NCBI RefSeq assembly: GCF_000156395.1
Contig: NZ_GG703821.1
Location: 1,639-65,638, forward strand
Direction of reading: 5' to 3'
Length of the DNA: 64,000 nucleotides
DNA from: Providencia rustigianii DSM 4541
GTDB lineage: Bacteria; Pseudomonadota; Gammaproteobacteria; Enterobacterales; Enterobacteriaceae
Shown here: positions 1 through 10,415 of the stretch, one piece after another
Layout of the letters: the number at the start of each line of letters is the position of its first letter
Position numbering within the stretch: position 1 is the stretch's first letter
Program-made: the position numbers and the translations under genes
Notes under the pieces: model-generated
Seen by the model: only the letters and a program-made list of their open reading frames with translations
Database searches by the model: none
Told to the model about the DNA's origin: nothing

Positions 1-30
1 GTATATTACGCTTCCCTCAGTGAGAGTCAA
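1..30 (-). promoter_or_regulatory. rRNA operon promoter P2
   Basis: Read on the minus strand, a TTGACT -35 (25-30) and a TAATAT -10 (3-8) are separated by 16 bp, the arrangement of the enterobacterial rrn P2 promoter. It points out of the left edge, so the rRNA genes themselves are outside the window. In E. coli rrnA likewise lies directly beyond hemG. Confidence 0.85.
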
Positions 31-104
31 GCATTTTTTTTGCTTAATCTTTTCAGATTCTCTCGCTGCCGGTTCAGTGTCCATCGCGCTTTGCGTTGGC
101 TTGT

Positions 105-185
105 TCCCGGTCAGTGGATGCGCATTATAGGGAGTCAGAAAAATCTGGCAACCCTTTTTTTGATATTTTTTATCAACCGCCGATT
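105..185 (-). promoter_or_regulatory. rRNA operon promoter P1 with UP-element-like tract
   Basis: On the minus strand a TTGCCA -35 (146-151) and a consensus TATAAT -10 (124-129) have the 16-bp spacer typical of rrn P1. The CTCCC just before the -10 and the GC-rich discriminator after it match the enterobacterial rrn P1 form that is controlled by ppGpp and the initiating NTP. Runs of A upstream of the -35 (about 152-173) look like an UP element. Fis sites are expected further upstream, inside the hemG 3' region, but I did not assign them. Confidence 0.85.
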
Positions 186-232
186 ATTTCAACAAATCGT
201 GCAAAACAGCCACATTTTGTTGAAAAATAGTA

Positions 233-757
233 CTATAAATTCTCAAACTCTATAGCAAAAGCAGCAACACTATCCCAATTAGTATATTCAATTTCTGTTT
301 TTGGGTCTGTTGGTCCCCCCGTCATCTTCATAATTAGCCGGATCATTACTTTATCAAGCCACTTATAACGAGGATAAAACAGCGCTCCTGCAAATACCGC
401 CTTCAATGTTGGCTGCCACGGACATTTTTCTAAAAACTTGCGAGTATAAACATTTGTCTCAGCGGTATCTTTCCCCTCCTTTCTTGCTGTTAGGTTTACA
501 GCAAAAAAGGCGCTCTTCATCGAATTGAGTTGGGTTTGATGTGTTGCTACGAAGCGTTCAAGTTGCTTATTAAAATGACCGTAACGGATAGATGCGCCAA
601 CCAATACTTTATTGTAAGCCGATAAATTGAAGTTTTTATCCGTATTTAAATCACGGATGTCACACTCACACCCAGAGCGACGTAATTGGTCTGCTATCTT
701 TAAAATGATTTTTTTCGTTTGCCCATCAGTGCTGGAGTGTAAAAGTAGATAACTCAT
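233..757 (-). CDS. hemG: Protoporphyrinogen IX dehydrogenase (menaquinone), HemG
   Basis: HemG oxidises protoporphyrinogen IX to protoporphyrin IX late in heme synthesis and passes the electrons to quinone. It is a flavodoxin-fold protein held at the inner membrane. At 174 residues it is close to the E. coli length. The N-terminal strand and phosphate loop (residues 1-14, ending SSTDGQT) are the FMN-binding loop, and GASIRYGHFNK is the conserved second FMN region. The HemG-specific insert ending in the KMTGGPTDP stretch, near residues 145-155, separates it from plain flavodoxins. It is the last gene of the pepQ-yigZ-trkH-hemG run, 35 bp after trkH, and is followed by rRNA promoters reading the same way. 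Confidence 0.95.
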   Translation of the reverse strand: MSYLLLHSSTDGQTKKIILKIADQLRRSGCECDIRDLNTDKNFNLSAYNKVLVGASIRYGHFNKQLERFVATHQTQLNSMKSAFFAVNLTARKEGKDTAETNVYTRKFLEKCPWQPTLKAVFAGALFYPRYKWLDKVMIRLIMKMTGGPTDPKTEIEYTNWDSVAAFAIEFENL

Positions 758-792
758 CTTCTGTAAAATTCCTAATCATTGCTATCCATTGT

Positions 793-2244
793 TTACTCAC
801 GCCAAAACGTTGGCGTAAATAAAACTAATAAAGTAAAGACTTCAAGACGACCAAATAACATTGTCACCACTAAAATCCATTTCCCAGCCGGATTCATACT
901 TGTGAAGTTCTCGGCAACCGTTCCTAACCCAGGCCCAAGGTTATTCAATGTGGTAGCAATTGCAGAAAACGCGGAGAACTCATCAACACCGGTTGCGATA
1001 AGTAGCAGTAAACTCACTACAAATACCAAGGCGTATGCAGAAAAGAATCCCCAAACAGCTTCAATAATCCTTTCTGGTAAAGCTCTTTGGCCTAATTTAA
1101 TGGTATATACCGCATTGGGATGTACCAATCGTTTCAGTTCACGGGAGCCTTGTAGAAATAAAAGAAGGATACGAATAACTTTTAATCCTCCACCTGTTGA
1201 ACCCGCGCATCCCCCAACAAATGCTGCACATAATAAAAGCATCGGTAAGAATAGTGGCCATCCAGAGAAACTGTCCGTTGTGAAGCCTGCGGTGGTTGCC
1301 ATAGAAACCACTTGGAAAAAGGCCTGATCTAATGTTTGCCCAAAATCAGCATACACAGAGTGGAACATCAACACTGCGGTACAGATCACCACCAGCACAA
1401 ATTGGAAGCTAATAAACATTCTAAATTCAGGGTCACGCCAATAAATACCAAGGCTTCGTCCTGTTAATACTGCAAAGTGCAAACCGAAGTTACAGCCGGA
1501 GATAATTAAAAAAATACCAATAATGGTATTAATTGCTGGGCTATTGAAATAACCAATACTGGCGTCATGGGTAGAAAACCCTCCAATAGCAATAGTAGAG
1601 AAGCTATGAGAGATTGCATCAAACACATCCATACCCGCGATCCACAAAGCTATTGCGCACGCGATAGTCAATAGAACGTAGATCAACCAAAGTGTTTTCG
1701 CCGTTTCAGCAATCCTAGGACGCATCTTATTATCTTTTAGTGGCCCAGGCATTTCAGCTCGATAGAGCTGCATTCCCCCAACACCTAATAGAGGCAAGAT
1801 GGCAACTGCCAATACAATGATCCCCATACCACCCAGCCATTGCAACATTTGACGATAAAATAAAATGGCTTTTGGTAACGAATCCAACCCCGTTAAGGTT
1901 GTGGCTCCTGTGGTGGTTAAACCGGAAAATGATTCAAAAAATGCATCAGTGACTGATAAGTTTGGTTTTTCCGAGAAGATAAACGGCAACGCCCCAACAC
2001 TGCCTAGTACTGTCCAGAACAAGACAACAATAAGAAATCCTTCCTTTGCCTTTAACTCATGTCGACTATTGCGAGTCGGTAGCCATAGAAAAAGACCGAT
2101 TAATAAGGCAGTTACGAATGTTTGGCTAAAAGCTCGCCCCGCACCATCGCGATATATAAGCGCAACAATGCCAGGAATGACCATCGTAAAAGAGAAAATA
2201 ATGACGAGTAACCCAACGATACGGGTTATTGCGCGAAAGTGCAT
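793..2244 (-). CDS. trkH: Trk potassium uptake system, membrane subunit TrkH
   Basis: TrkH is the K+-translocating inner-membrane subunit of the Trk system, working with the NAD-binding gating protein TrkA, which is not encoded here. The 483 residues equal the E. coli length. Four pore-loop repeats are visible, including TTGAT at residues 111-115, the IAIGGFSTHD region, the ATTAGFTTDSF region and a NNLGPGLG loop near the C-terminus; their central glycines form the selectivity filter. Many hydrophobic helices span the protein. It starts 28 bp after yigZ and is probably co-transcribed with pepQ and yigZ upstream and hemG downstream, as in E. coli. Confidence 0.96.
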   Translation of the reverse strand: MHFRAITRIVGLLVIIFSFTMVIPGIVALIYRDGAGRAFSQTFVTALLIGLFLWLPTRNSRHELKAKEGFLIVVLFWTVLGSVGALPFIFSEKPNLSVTDAFFESFSGLTTTGATTLTGLDSLPKAILFYRQMLQWLGGMGIIVLAVAILPLLGVGGMQLYRAEMPGPLKDNKMRPRIAETAKTLWLIYVLLTIACAIALWIAGMDVFDAISHSFSTIAIGGFSTHDASIGYFNSPAINTIIGIFLIISGCNFGLHFAVLTGRSLGIYWRDPEFRMFISFQFVLVVICTAVLMFHSVYADFGQTLDQAFFQVVSMATTAGFTTDSFSGWPLFLPMLLLCAAFVGGCAGSTGGGLKVIRILLLFLQGSRELKRLVHPNAVYTIKLGQRALPERIIEAVWGFFSAYALVFVVSLLLLIATGVDEFSAFSAIATTLNNLGPGLGTVAENFTSMNPAGKWILVVTMLFGRLEVFTLLVLFTPTFWRE

Positions 2245-2272
2245 TCGGCCAGTTCCTTGCTTAGGCTATTTA

Positions 2273-2887
2273 CTATTGCGATTGTTCGATGAGTTTTAAT
2301 TCACCACGGCTAATATCGCGTAATTTATCATTGACCTCCTGCTCACAGCTAGCAGGAATAGAAATTTGCAAAGATACAGACTCATTATAATCACTGTGTA
2401 GAATCATACCATTTACCTGAGCCAATAATTGCTCAACTCCATTGATAAGGGAGTAATCACATATCAAATTAAAGATCTTTTGAGGAACTTTTATTTTTGT
2501 GGGCAGGATTTTAAGCGCTTGCTGTACGCCACTTCCATAAGCACGAACCAGCCCTCCTGTTCCTAGCTTTATCCCGCCAAAATAGCGCACTACAACACAG
2601 GTAACTTCACCCAAATGACTTCCAAGTAATTGTGCCATGATAGGCTTGCCGGCCGTTCCTGTTGGCTCCCCATCATCAGAAAATCCTAACTGCTGGGAAT
2701 CATCAGGTCGACCAGCAACAAATGCCCAGCAATGGTGCCGGGCATCTGGGTATTGAGCTTTGATTGATTGGATATAATCTTTCGCGGCATCAATACCTTC
2801 GGTATGCGCTATATAAGTAATAAAACGGCTTTTTTTGATCTCTTCCGCGAAAGAGATCGTTTCTGCCGGAATTGAATAGGGTCTCAT
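2273..2887 (-). CDS. yigZ: IMPACT/UPF0029 family protein YigZ
   Basis: YigZ belongs to the IMPACT (UPF0029) family; its eukaryotic relatives act in translational control through GCN1, but the bacterial role is not settled. At 204 residues it has the E. coli length. The N-terminal domain carries the family signature around FSDDGEPTGTAGKPI (residues 71-85), and the C-terminal part has the ferredoxin-like domain typical of bacterial members. Its ATG overlaps the stop codon of pepQ by one base (TAATG), so the two are translationally coupled. It is followed 28 bp later by trkH. Confidence 0.94.
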   Translation of the reverse strand: MRPYSIPAETISFAEEIKKSRFITYIAHTEGIDAAKDYIQSIKAQYPDARHHCWAFVAGRPDDSQQLGFSDDGEPTGTAGKPIMAQLLGSHLGEVTCVVVRYFGGIKLGTGGLVRAYGSGVQQALKILPTKIKVPQKIFNLICDYSLINGVEQLLAQVNGMILHSDYNESVSLQISIPASCEQEVNDKLRDISRGELKLIEQSQ

Positions 2888-4221
2888 TACGGTAAATGCA
2901 AATCTCGAGTCATATTTTCAATATGGTTATGATGGATAACGATATTATCTTCAATACGAATACCACCATAAGGTTTGAATTGCTCGATTTTATCCCAATT
3001 GAAATGTTGACTAAACTCTCCAGCGCGCCAGCCAGATAATAAAGATTCAATAAAATAGAGACCTGGTTCGATTGTTAGCACCATTCTTGGCTCTAATACT
3101 CGAGTACAGCGCAAGAAAGGATACATTTTTGGTGCAGCTAAATGTGTACCATCCTCATCTTGCATAAAACCAGCGACATCATGAACTTGCAATCCAAGAG
3201 GGTGACCTAAACCATGAGGTAAAAATGGCGTCGTTAACCCATGTTCTACCATTGAGTCTTCGCTAATTCCTTTAACTATCCCATGTTTAACCAATAATCT
3301 GGCGATACGGTGATGCATATCAACATGGTAATCCGTATAACGAACGCCAGCTTTAATCGTATGAATTAACGCTAACTGCTCTGCATTTAAATCCGCGACT
3401 AATGCAGCAAATTCACTTTTACTTTTGGCGGCATAAGTACGAGTAATATCCGCAGCGTAACCATTATATTCAGCACCTGCATCAATCAGGAAGCTACGAA
3501 CTTCATTGGGAACAGTTTGCTGTAATTTCGTGTAGTGAAGTACTGCGGCATTTTCATTAAGAGCCACAATATTACCATAAGGAACATTAGTATCTCGGTG
3601 CCCCGTAGCCTCTAGATAACTAATATTAATATCAAATTCGCTAGCACCTGCTTGGAATGCTTCAAATGCAGAAAGATGACCATTCACAGCCATTTTTTGC
3701 GCTTCACGCATGCAGCACAATTCATAATCTGTTTTATATGAACGGTGATAATGGTAGTAATCCAGCACTGGTTTTGGATTGATATTGTGAGAGGAGATAC
3801 CTAAAGATTCTGCTTTCGCTGTCGCAGAACCAATATAAGCGACATGCTCTTTTGGCAGATTAGCTAAAAAATCTTTGATTTCATCTGCATTTTTCAGATG
3901 AATTAATTCAACTTCTTTCGTCCAAAAACTATTTGGTAATGGTTCTACACTGTGCCAGTAATCTACTGGTGAATAAAACCATAGCTTAGGCTTATTAACA
4001 CCATCAACTAATAACCACGAGTGCGGGACATCGGTGACCGGCACCCAAGCTTTAAAGTGTGGGTTAACTTTAAATGGGTAATCACTGTCATCAAGGAAGA
4101 TGCGAATCGGCTCCCCTGAGTGAATTAAGATGGCATCTAATTTACTGCGTTGTAAAACTTGCTGAGTTGTTTTTTGTAGTGTTTTGATGTGTTCAGCGTA
4201 GAGTCCAGCCAGTTTTTCCAT
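2887..4221 (-). CDS. pepQ: Xaa-Pro dipeptidase PepQ
   Basis: PepQ is a cytoplasmic metallopeptidase that cleaves dipeptides with C-terminal proline; it also hydrolyses some organophosphates. The pita-bread fold of the M24 family is evident from the metal ligands: the aspartates in [12 protein letters not shown], the histidine in PHGLGHPLG, and the glutamates in TIEPGLY and GIRIED. I chose the ATG at 4221, giving 444 residues, because from there the protein aligns with E. coli PepQ (443). An in-frame extension of 15 residues to 4266 looks unrelated. It heads the pepQ-yigZ-trkH-hemG run and diverges from fadBA across the FadR site. Confidence 0.95.
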   Translation of the reverse strand: MEKLAGLYAEHIKTLQKTTQQVLQRSKLDAILIHSGEPIRIFLDDSDYPFKVNPHFKAWVPVTDVPHSWLLVDGVNKPKLWFYSPVDYWHSVEPLPNSFWTKEVELIHLKNADEIKDFLANLPKEHVAYIGSATAKAESLGISSHNINPKPVLDYYHYHRSYKTDYELCCMREAQKMAVNGHLSAFEAFQAGASEFDINISYLEATGHRDTNVPYGNIVALNENAAVLHYTKLQQTVPNEVRSFLIDAGAEYNGYAADITRTYAAKSKSEFAALVADLNAEQLALIHTIKAGVRYTDYHVDMHHRIARLLVKHGIVKGISEDSMVEHGLTTPFLPHGLGHPLGLQVHDVAGFMQDEDGTHLAAPKMYPFLRCTRVLEPRMVLTIEPGLYFIESLLSGWRAGEFSQHFNWDKIEQFKPYGGIRIEDNIVIHHNHIENMTRDLHLP

Positions 4222-4436
4222 TTCATTCAACCTTACAGTATTCGTTAGAAAAATAGAGCTTATCACGTTCTGATATTAACGTGTATGCACTCTATTATAT
4301 TCATTTATTAATATATTGATAATTAACAAAAATACCATATTAACATTACGTTATTTCACTTTATTCCTGTGAGCAGCATTCCACTTTTGTTATTAAGCAT
4401 TTGCAATTAATTAACATTCTAGTCACACTAAATTTC

Positions 4437-4453
4437 ATCTGGTCATACCAGAT
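4437..4453. promoter_or_regulatory. FadR operator upstream of fadBA
   Basis: ATCTGGTCATACCAGAT is a perfect palindrome with 7-bp arms and a 3-bp centre, 26 bp before the fadB start. It fits the FadR site TGGTCNNACCA and sits where E. coli fadBA has its FadR operator. FadR should repress the operon until long-chain acyl-CoA binds it. Confidence 0.88.
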
Positions 4454-4479
4454 AACTCAGTTATCTAAAGGAGAACAGC

Positions 4480-6672
4480 ATGCTTTATCAAAGTGAAACA
4501 ATCTATATTCAATGGTTGAAAAAAGGTATTGCAGAATTGGTGTTTAATGCATCAGGTCCAATCAATAAATTGGATACCCATACCGTTGCTTCACTTGATG
4601 AAGCTGTTACCGTTCTTGAACGGCAATCTGATTTGCAAGGTGTTATTCTGCGTTCAGATAAACCCGCATTTATTGTTGGTGCTGACATAAAAGAATTTTT
4701 ATCTCTCTTTGAAGCTTCAAAAGAGACTTTAAGTGAGTGGTTATCTTACGCTAATCATATTTTTAATCGCCTCGAAGACCTTCCCGTTCCAACTATTAGC
4801 GCAATCAATGGTTATGCTCTCGGTGGTGGTTGCGAATGTATCTTAGCCACTGATTTTAGAATTGCTTCTCCAGATGCCAGAATTGGTTTACCTGAAACAA
4901 AATTAGGTATTATGCCCGGCTTTGGCGGTTCCGTTCGATTACCTCGTTTAATTGGGCTTGATAGCGCATTAGAGATTATTACCGCAGGAAAAGATGTTAG
5001 CGGTACACAAGCACTTAAACTCGGTCTCGTTGATGCTGTTGTAGAAACAGAAAAACTCCCACAAGCGGCATTACAAATTATCGAGCAAGCTATTGCTGGT
5101 GCTATTAATTGGAAGCAAAAACGTCAGCCAAAACTCGAAACTCTCAAACTATCTCCTATTGAGCAGACGATGAGTTTTAGTGTTGCTAAAGGAATGGTCT
5201 ACCAAGTCGCTGGTAAACATTATCCAGCCCCAATGACAGCCGTAAATACAATTGAAAAAGCCGCTAACTGTACTCGTGAAGAAGCATTAAAACATGAAAC
5301 AGCTGCCTTTGTACCTCTCGCACATAGTGATGTTGCCCGTGCATTAGTTAGCGTATTTCTTAATGATCAACAAGTTAAAGCAACCAGTAAAAAAATTGCT
5401 GGCAAAGTAACAGCACCGACACAAGCTGCTGTTCTGGGCGCGGGAATCATGGGGGGCGGTATCGCCTACCAATCTGCCAGCAAAGGCATTGCGGTCTTAA
5501 TGAAAGATATCAACGAAAAATCTCTGGATCTTGGCATCAATGAAGCCAAAAAATTACTCAATGGCCAATTTGAAAGAGGCAAAATTACTGCCGATAGAAT
5601 GGCGACAACATTAGCCTCTATTCATCCATCGTTATCTTATTCTGGTATTGAGAACGTGCAGATTATTGTTGAAGCTGTTGTTGAAAATCCCAAAATTAAA
5701 GCTGCGGTATTATCCGAAGTTGAATCATTAATCACATCGGAGACTCTACTTGCGTCAAACACATCTACGATCCCAATTACAGAGCTCGCTAACTCATTAA
5801 AGCGCCCAGAAAATTTCTGCGGGATGCATTTTTTTAATCCAGTCCATCGTATGCCTTTGGTCGAAATTATACGTGGAGAAAAGACCTCCGAAGAGACCAT
5901 AGCCAAAGTTGTTTCATTCGCAAACAAGATGGGAAAAACCCCGATTGTTGTTAATGATTGCCCTGGTTTTTTTGTTAACCGAGTTTTATTCCCCTACTTC
6001 GCAGGCTTTAATTTATTGATTCAAGATGGTGCCGATTTTAGAGAAATCGATAAAGTCATGGAGAAAGAGTTTGGGTGGCCGATGGGACCTGCTTACTTAC
6101 TTGATGTGGTCGGGATTGATACTGCATTTCATGCAGAGCAAGTTATGGCTCAAGGCTTTCCACAACGTATGCAAAAAGTGGGTAAAAATGCCATCGATAT
6201 TATGTTTGAACAGCAACGCTTTGGTCAGAAAAATGGTAAAGGTTTTTATCTGTATGAAACAGATAAAAAAGGCAAACCGAAAAAAATCGATGACCCACAT
6301 ACAGACGAGTTATTATTCGCTATTCGCCAAAATAAACGTTCGTTTACCAAGGAAGAAATTATTGCCCGCATGATGGCACCAATGGTTAATGAAGTGGTTC
6401 GATGTTTAGAAGAAGGCATTATTCAAAGTCCTTCAGATGCTGATATTGCATTAGTTTACGGACTTGGCTTTCCACCATTCCGAGGAGGCGTATTCTGTTA
6501 CCTTGATACCCTCGGCAGTCAATCTTATGTCAAAACTGCAGAATCTTATTCCCACTTAAGCCCGCTTTATCAAGTGCCAAATGGATTAAAAGAGAAAGCG
6601 GCAACCAATGCCAGATATTATCCGCAGCCACCCGTTGTGGCTATCGATGTCAAAAAAGTTGTGAGGGGTTAA
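4480..6672 (+). CDS. fadB: Fatty acid oxidation complex subunit alpha, FadB
   Basis: FadB is the multifunctional alpha subunit of the aerobic beta-oxidation complex. It has enoyl-CoA hydratase and isomerase activity in the N-terminal half and 3-hydroxyacyl-CoA dehydrogenase activity in the C-terminal half. The 730 residues match E. coli (729). The hydratase glutamates E119 (in GGGCEC) and E139 (in GLPET) are present, as are the oxyanion-hole segment VGADI, the NAD-binding GAGIMG at 320-325 and the dehydrogenase histidine H450 (in GMHFFNP). A strong ribosome binding site (AAAGGAGAA) precedes the ATG. It is followed after 4 bp by fadA, and a perfect FadR palindrome lies just upstream. Confidence 0.97.
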   Translation: MLYQSETIYIQWLKKGIAELVFNASGPINKLDTHTVASLDEAVTVLERQSDLQGVILRSDKPAFIVGADIKEFLSLFEASKETLSEWLSYANHIFNRLEDLPVPTISAINGYALGGGCECILATDFRIASPDARIGLPETKLGIMPGFGGSVRLPRLIGLDSALEIITAGKDVSGTQALKLGLVDAVVETEKLPQAALQIIEQAIAGAINWKQKRQPKLETLKLSPIEQTMSFSVAKGMVYQVAGKHYPAPMTAVNTIEKAANCTREEALKHETAAFVPLAHSDVARALVSVFLNDQQVKATSKKIAGKVTAPTQAAVLGAGIMGGGIAYQSASKGIAVLMKDINEKSLDLGINEAKKLLNGQFERGKITADRMATTLASIHPSLSYSGIENVQIIVEAVVENPKIKAAVLSEVESLITSETLLASNTSTIPITELANSLKRPENFCGMHFFNPVHRMPLVEIIRGEKTSEETIAKVVSFANKMGKTPIVVNDCPGFFVNRVLFPYFAGFNLLIQDGADFREIDKVMEKEFGWPMGPAYLLDVVGIDTAFHAEQVMAQGFPQRMQKVGKNAIDIMFEQQRFGQKNGKGFYLYETDKKGKPKKIDDPHTDELLFAIRQNKRSFTKEEIIARMMAPMVNEVVRCLEEGIIQSPSDADIALVYGLGFPPFRGGVFCYLDTLGSQSYVKTAESYSHLSPLYQVPNGLKEKAATNARYYPQPPVVAIDVKKVVRG

Positions 6673-6676
6673 TCCT

Positions 6677-7843
6677 ATGGAAAATGTCTTCATTATTGAT
6701 GGTATACGCACTCCAATGGGGCGTTCCAAAGGTGGTGTATTTCGTCATGTAAGAGCAGAAGACCTCTCTGCACAACTGATGAATGCGATTTTTGAACGCA
6801 ATCCCAATGCTCAAAAGAAAGAGCTTGATGACATCATCTGGGGCTGCGTCCAGCAAACCTTAGAGCAAGGGTTTAATGTTGCCAAAAATGCAGCCCTTTT
6901 AACGGATATTCCTCATACCGTTCCCGCAGTAACAATTAACCGCTTATGCGGTTCATCCATGCAAGCGATCCATGACGCTAGCCGCTTTATCATGACTGGG
7001 GATGCGCATTCAGTCTTAATTGGCGGAGTTGAACATATGGGGCATGTGCCTATGACCCATGGTATTGATTTTAATCCGAAGCTAACTTTGCGTGTAGCTA
7101 AAGCCGCTGGCGCGATGGGATTAACTGCAGAGATGCTGGCTAAGATGTATAAAATAAGTCGCGAAGAGCAAGATGCCTTTGCATTGAGATCTCATCAACG
7201 TGCCTCTGCGGCAACAAAAAGTGGCAAATTTGGTCAGGAGATCGTCCCTATTTTAGGCCATGATGCTGATGGTAATTTAGTTTCTGTTACATACGATGAA
7301 GTCATTCGCTTTGATGCAAGCTTAGAGGGTTTAGCTTCCTTACGACCTGCTTTTGACCCTGTCAGTGGCACCGTTACCGCAGGAAATTCATCCGCACTTT
7401 CAGATGGTGCCTCAGCCATGCTATTAGCTAGTGAATCCTACACAAATCAGCATGGCCTCAAGCCTAGAGCCAAGATCCGCGCCATGTCAGTTGTCGGCTG
7501 TGACCCTTCAATTATGGGGTTCGGACCAGTTCCTGCAACCGAGCTAGCTTTAAAACGAGCGGGATTATCTTTAAATGATATCGATATTATTGAGCTGAAT
7601 GAAGCATTTGCAGCCCAGTCGATTGCCTGTATGAAAGGTTTAAGAATTCCAGAAAGCCAAATTGATCAAAAAGTTAATCTAAGTGGTGGCGCCATTGCAT
7701 TGGGCCATCCATTAGGTTGCTCTGGAGCAAGAATAACAACAGCGCTATTAAACCAACTAGAACAGCAAGATAAGCAGTTTGGATTAGCGACTATGTGTAT
7801 TGGATTTGGGCAAGGTATCGCCACAATCATTGAAAGAATTTAA
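6677..7843 (+). CDS. fadA: 3-ketoacyl-CoA thiolase FadA
   Basis: FadA is the thiolase (beta) subunit of the beta-oxidation complex. It cleaves 3-ketoacyl-CoA with CoA to release acetyl-CoA. At 388 residues it is full length. The nucleophilic cysteine is C91 in the motif NRLCGSS, and the other active-site residues lie in [16 protein letters not shown] and in the C-terminal MCIGFGQG. It starts 4 bp after fadB, so the two subunits are made from one mRNA. A factor-independent terminator follows about 40 bp after the stop. Confidence 0.97.
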   Translation: MENVFIIDGIRTPMGRSKGGVFRHVRAEDLSAQLMNAIFERNPNAQKKELDDIIWGCVQQTLEQGFNVAKNAALLTDIPHTVPAVTINRLCGSSMQAIHDASRFIMTGDAHSVLIGGVEHMGHVPMTHGIDFNPKLTLRVAKAAGAMGLTAEMLAKMYKISREEQDAFALRSHQRASAATKSGKFGQEIVPILGHDADGNLVSVTYDEVIRFDASLEGLASLRPAFDPVSGTVTAGNSSALSDGASAMLLASESYTNQHGLKPRAKIRAMSVVGCDPSIMGFGPVPATELALKRAGLSLNDIDIIELNEAFAAQSIACMKGLRIPESQIDQKVNLSGGAIALGHPLGCSGARITTALLNQLEQQDKQFGLATMCIGFGQGIATIIERI

Positions 7844-7880
7844 GAAGTTTTGCCGTTACATTGTCATGTTTGTCAATGTT

Positions 7881-7909
7881 CCCGCCTAGTCAGGGGCGGG
7901 ATTTTTTTT
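7881..7909 (+). terminator. Terminator of fadBA
   Basis: A 6-bp GC stem, CCCGCC (7881-7886) with GGCGGG (7895-7900), is followed by an eight-T run. This is a standard intrinsic terminator 38 bp after fadA. Confidence 0.85.
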
Positions 7910-7999
7910 ATCCACAAAACAGTCAAACTAGCTCAGTAAAACTCAACACATCATAATTTTAAAAACAACTCCACCAATCCTTTACGACATACTTAATAG

Positions 8000-8121
8000 C
8001 TCTAAATAGTTCAAGTTGTAGGTAGGCGGCTAATGAGGATATCCCTAGGAGCATACATGAGTATGTGACTTGGGTAACCGAGTGCAGCCAACACCCCTAC
8101 AACTTGAAATATGACGAGTTA
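8000..8121. repeat. ERIC (IRU) repeat, copy 1
   Basis: About 122 bp with the hallmark ERIC core: a GGAGC-ATACATGAGTATGTGACTTGGG centre, then GAGTGCAGCCAACACC and a CAACTTGAAATATGACGAG end. TTCAAGTTGTAGG near 8011-8023 is repeated in inverted form near 8093-8107. It lies between the convergent fadA and fre. Its right end supplies or abuts the TAA stop of fre (8119-8121). The same family recurs at 48937-49061. Confidence 0.85.
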
Positions 8122-8820
8122 CAGGAAATCAAAGGCATCGCCGAACAACTGAGCCGCCTTAGCATTCCTCTCGCCACAAAACCGATCTCTCGCAATCTTC
8201 GCCATCTCAAACCGACCTGCAATATAAATATCGTGTTCAGATAGATCGCCAAAATCTTCCAGCACCGAACTCAATACAGTCCCTGTTCTGCCTCGCCAAT
8301 TTTCATCAGGTTGCTCAACAACAGGGATAACTTTGAGATTAGAATAACGTTCACTGAGAGCTTGCAGTTCACCCAAGTCGTATAGATGCTCTAACTGGCG
8401 GCCCCCCCAATAGAACGTAATATCTCTGTGAGGATTTTCTGCAAGGGCGGCAAGCAGGATGGAATGGGTATAAGAAAATCCCGTCCCCCCTGCAATTAAA
8501 ATGATTGGATTTTGACTATTCTCACGGAACCATGCTTTGCCATGAGGGATATCGATATCAATCCGCTGTTGTTCTAAAATTCTATCTAACACGGCCATCG
8601 CATATAGATTGAATTCAGAAGCTCCGATATGCAGCTCAATAGACTGTTTATTTTCAGGTGTTGAAGCCATCGAAAATGGACGCTTATCCCTTTCATCCAT
8701 AACAACCATGAGATATTGACCGGCTTTGAAATGAAAAGGACCATCTGGCAACAAAATAACCCGATAAACCGTATCCGTGATGGACTCGACAAATGTGACT
8801 TTACAGCTCAAAGTTGCCAT
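8119..8820 (-). CDS. fre: NAD(P)H-flavin reductase Fre (LuxG family)
   Basis: Fre reduces free FMN, FAD or riboflavin with NAD(P)H; the reduced flavin serves other enzymes, here probably including prenyl-FMN supply for the adjacent ubiD system. The 233 residues equal the E. coli length when started at the ATG at 8820, which has an AGAGGAA ribosome binding site; a 7-residue upstream extension lacks one. The flavin-binding RPFS motif is at 47-50 and the nicotinamide-binding GGTGFS at 111-116. It starts 10 bp after ubiD, and its stop codon coincides with the end of an ERIC repeat. Confidence 0.95.
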   Translation of the reverse strand: MATLSCKVTFVESITDTVYRVILLPDGPFHFKAGQYLMVVMDERDKRPFSMASTPENKQSIELHIGASEFNLYAMAVLDRILEQQRIDIDIPHGKAWFRENSQNPIILIAGGTGFSYTHSILLAALAENPHRDITFYWGGRQLEHLYDLGELQALSERYSNLKVIPVVEQPDENWRGRTGTVLSSVLEDFGDLSEHDIYIAGRFEMAKIARDRFCGERNAKAAQLFGDAFDFL

Positions 8821-8830
8821 GGATTTCCTC

Positions 8831-10303
8831 TTACTTTTCAAAAATATTCAATTGTTCCCAAATATCATCAACGCGGGATTTAACGCTTTCAGTCATCACA
8901 ATTGGGCGCCCCCATTCACGACTCGTTTCTCCCGGCCATTTATTTGTCGCATCAAGTCCCATTTTTGAGCCAAGGCCAGAAATCGGAGATGCAAAGTCGA
9001 GATAGTCTATTGGCGTATTTTCCATCATTATCGTATCGCGGGCTGGATCCATACGGGTAGTGATTGCCCAAATGACATCTTTCCAATCACGGGCATTGAT
9101 ATCATCATCACAAACAATCACAAACTTAGTGTACATGAATTGTCGCAGGTAAGACCAGACCCCCATCATTACTCTTTTTGCGTGTCCTGCATACTGTTTT
9201 TTCATGGTTACCACAGCCAAACGATATGAACATCCTTCTGGAGGTAAGTAGAAATCGACAATTTCAGGGAACTGCTTTTGTAAAATAGGCACCAAGACTT
9301 CATTGAGGGCTTCACCTAATACCGCGGGCTCATCGGGTGGGCGTCCAGTATAGGTAGAATGGTAAATCGCATCACGGCGCTGAGTAACATGAGTGACGGT
9401 GAAAACAGGAAAATCATCAATTTCATTATAGTAACCAGTATGATCACCATAAGGTCCTTCAGGCGCCATTTCTCCAGGTTCAATATAACCTTCAAGAATA
9501 ATTTCTGCGCCAGCAGGAACTTCGAGATCGTTAGAAATACATTTTACGACCTCAGTTTTATTGCCACGGAGTAACCCAGCAAAAGCATACTCTGAGAGCG
9601 TATCAGGTACCGGGGTCACTGCCGCTAGAATTGTCGCAGGATCTGCACCAAGAGCAACCGCTACAGGGAATTTTTCTCCTGGGTGTTGTTGGCACCATTC
9701 TTGGAAATCTAAAGCTCCACCACGATGGGAAAGCCAACGCATAATAACCTTGTTTTTCCCCAGGACTTGCTGGCGATAAATGCCTAAATTTTGGCGCTCT
9801 TTATGAGGACCTTTAGTCACCGTTAAACCCCAAGTAATCAACGGTGCGGCATCTTCTGGCCAACAGTGCATTACAGGAATTTTGGTCAGGTCAACGTCAT
9901 CCCCAGCCCAAATTTGCTCCTGACATGGCGCTGAGTTTAAACGTTTAGCTGGCATATTAAGCACTTGTTTAAACTTAGGAAGCTTATCCATTAGATCACG
10001 GAAACCTTTCGGAGGATCAGGTTCTTTAAGAAAAGCGAGTAACTTGCCTACATCATGAAGCGCTTTAATATCTTCTTGTCCCATCCCCATAGCAACCCGT
10101 TTGGTAGTTCCAAATAAGTTACACAAAACAGGCATCTTATAGCCTTTAGGATTTTCAAATAGTAAGGCTGGTCCCCCTGCTCTTAGCGTACGATCTGCGA
10201 TTTCAGTCATTTCCAAATAAGGATCGACTTCCATCGTAATGCGTTTTAGTTCGCCTTGCTTTTCAAGCTGCGCGATAAAATCTCTAAGGTCACGGTATTT
10301 CAT
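8831..10303 (-). CDS. ubiD: 4-hydroxy-3-polyprenylbenzoate decarboxylase UbiD
   Basis: UbiD decarboxylates 3-octaprenyl-4-hydroxybenzoate in ubiquinone biosynthesis and needs prenylated FMN made by UbiX. At 490 residues it is close to E. coli UbiD (497). Typical family segments are visible: an N-terminal YRDLRDFI start, the central [14 protein letters not shown] region that holds an active-site glutamate, and the [18 protein letters not shown] stretch near the C-terminus. It is followed by fre after 10 bp. Between it and pepE is a 112-bp gap with an imperfect hairpin but no clear terminator. Confidence 0.96.
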   Translation of the reverse strand: MKYRDLRDFIAQLEKQGELKRITMEVDPYLEMTEIADRTLRAGGPALLFENPKGYKMPVLCNLFGTTKRVAMGMGQEDIKALHDVGKLLAFLKEPDPPKGFRDLMDKLPKFKQVLNMPAKRLNSAPCQEQIWAGDDVDLTKIPVMHCWPEDAAPLITWGLTVTKGPHKERQNLGIYRQQVLGKNKVIMRWLSHRGGALDFQEWCQQHPGEKFPVAVALGADPATILAAVTPVPDTLSEYAFAGLLRGNKTEVVKCISNDLEVPAGAEIILEGYIEPGEMAPEGPYGDHTGYYNEIDDFPVFTVTHVTQRRDAIYHSTYTGRPPDEPAVLGEALNEVLVPILQKQFPEIVDFYLPPEGCSYRLAVVTMKKQYAGHAKRVMMGVWSYLRQFMYTKFVIVCDDDINARDWKDVIWAITTRMDPARDTIMMENTPIDYLDFASPISGLGSKMGLDATNKWPGETSREWGRPIVMTESVKSRVDDIWEQLNIFEK

Positions 10304-10415
10304 TATCTTCTTTTACAATTACAGGGGGAACCTCATTATAAGGCTCCCAGCCAAGGTTACAAGTTACTGTTAAACATGCTTAATAATCAGTATTCTTGAG
10401 ATTAAGTGTATCACT

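Noticed and set aside
779-1327. 182-codon plus-strand open frame inside trkH
   Set aside because: It lies entirely antisense to a full-length conserved trkH and has no recognisable domain or ribosome site.
7234-7419. 61-codon minus-strand frame within fadA
   Set aside because: It is antisense to an intact thiolase and has no ribosome site or conservation that I can see.
10326-10348. Hairpin GGGAACCT/AGGCTCCC between pepE and ubiD as a terminator
   Set aside because: The stem has a mismatch and no T-run follows on the minus strand, so I did not call it.
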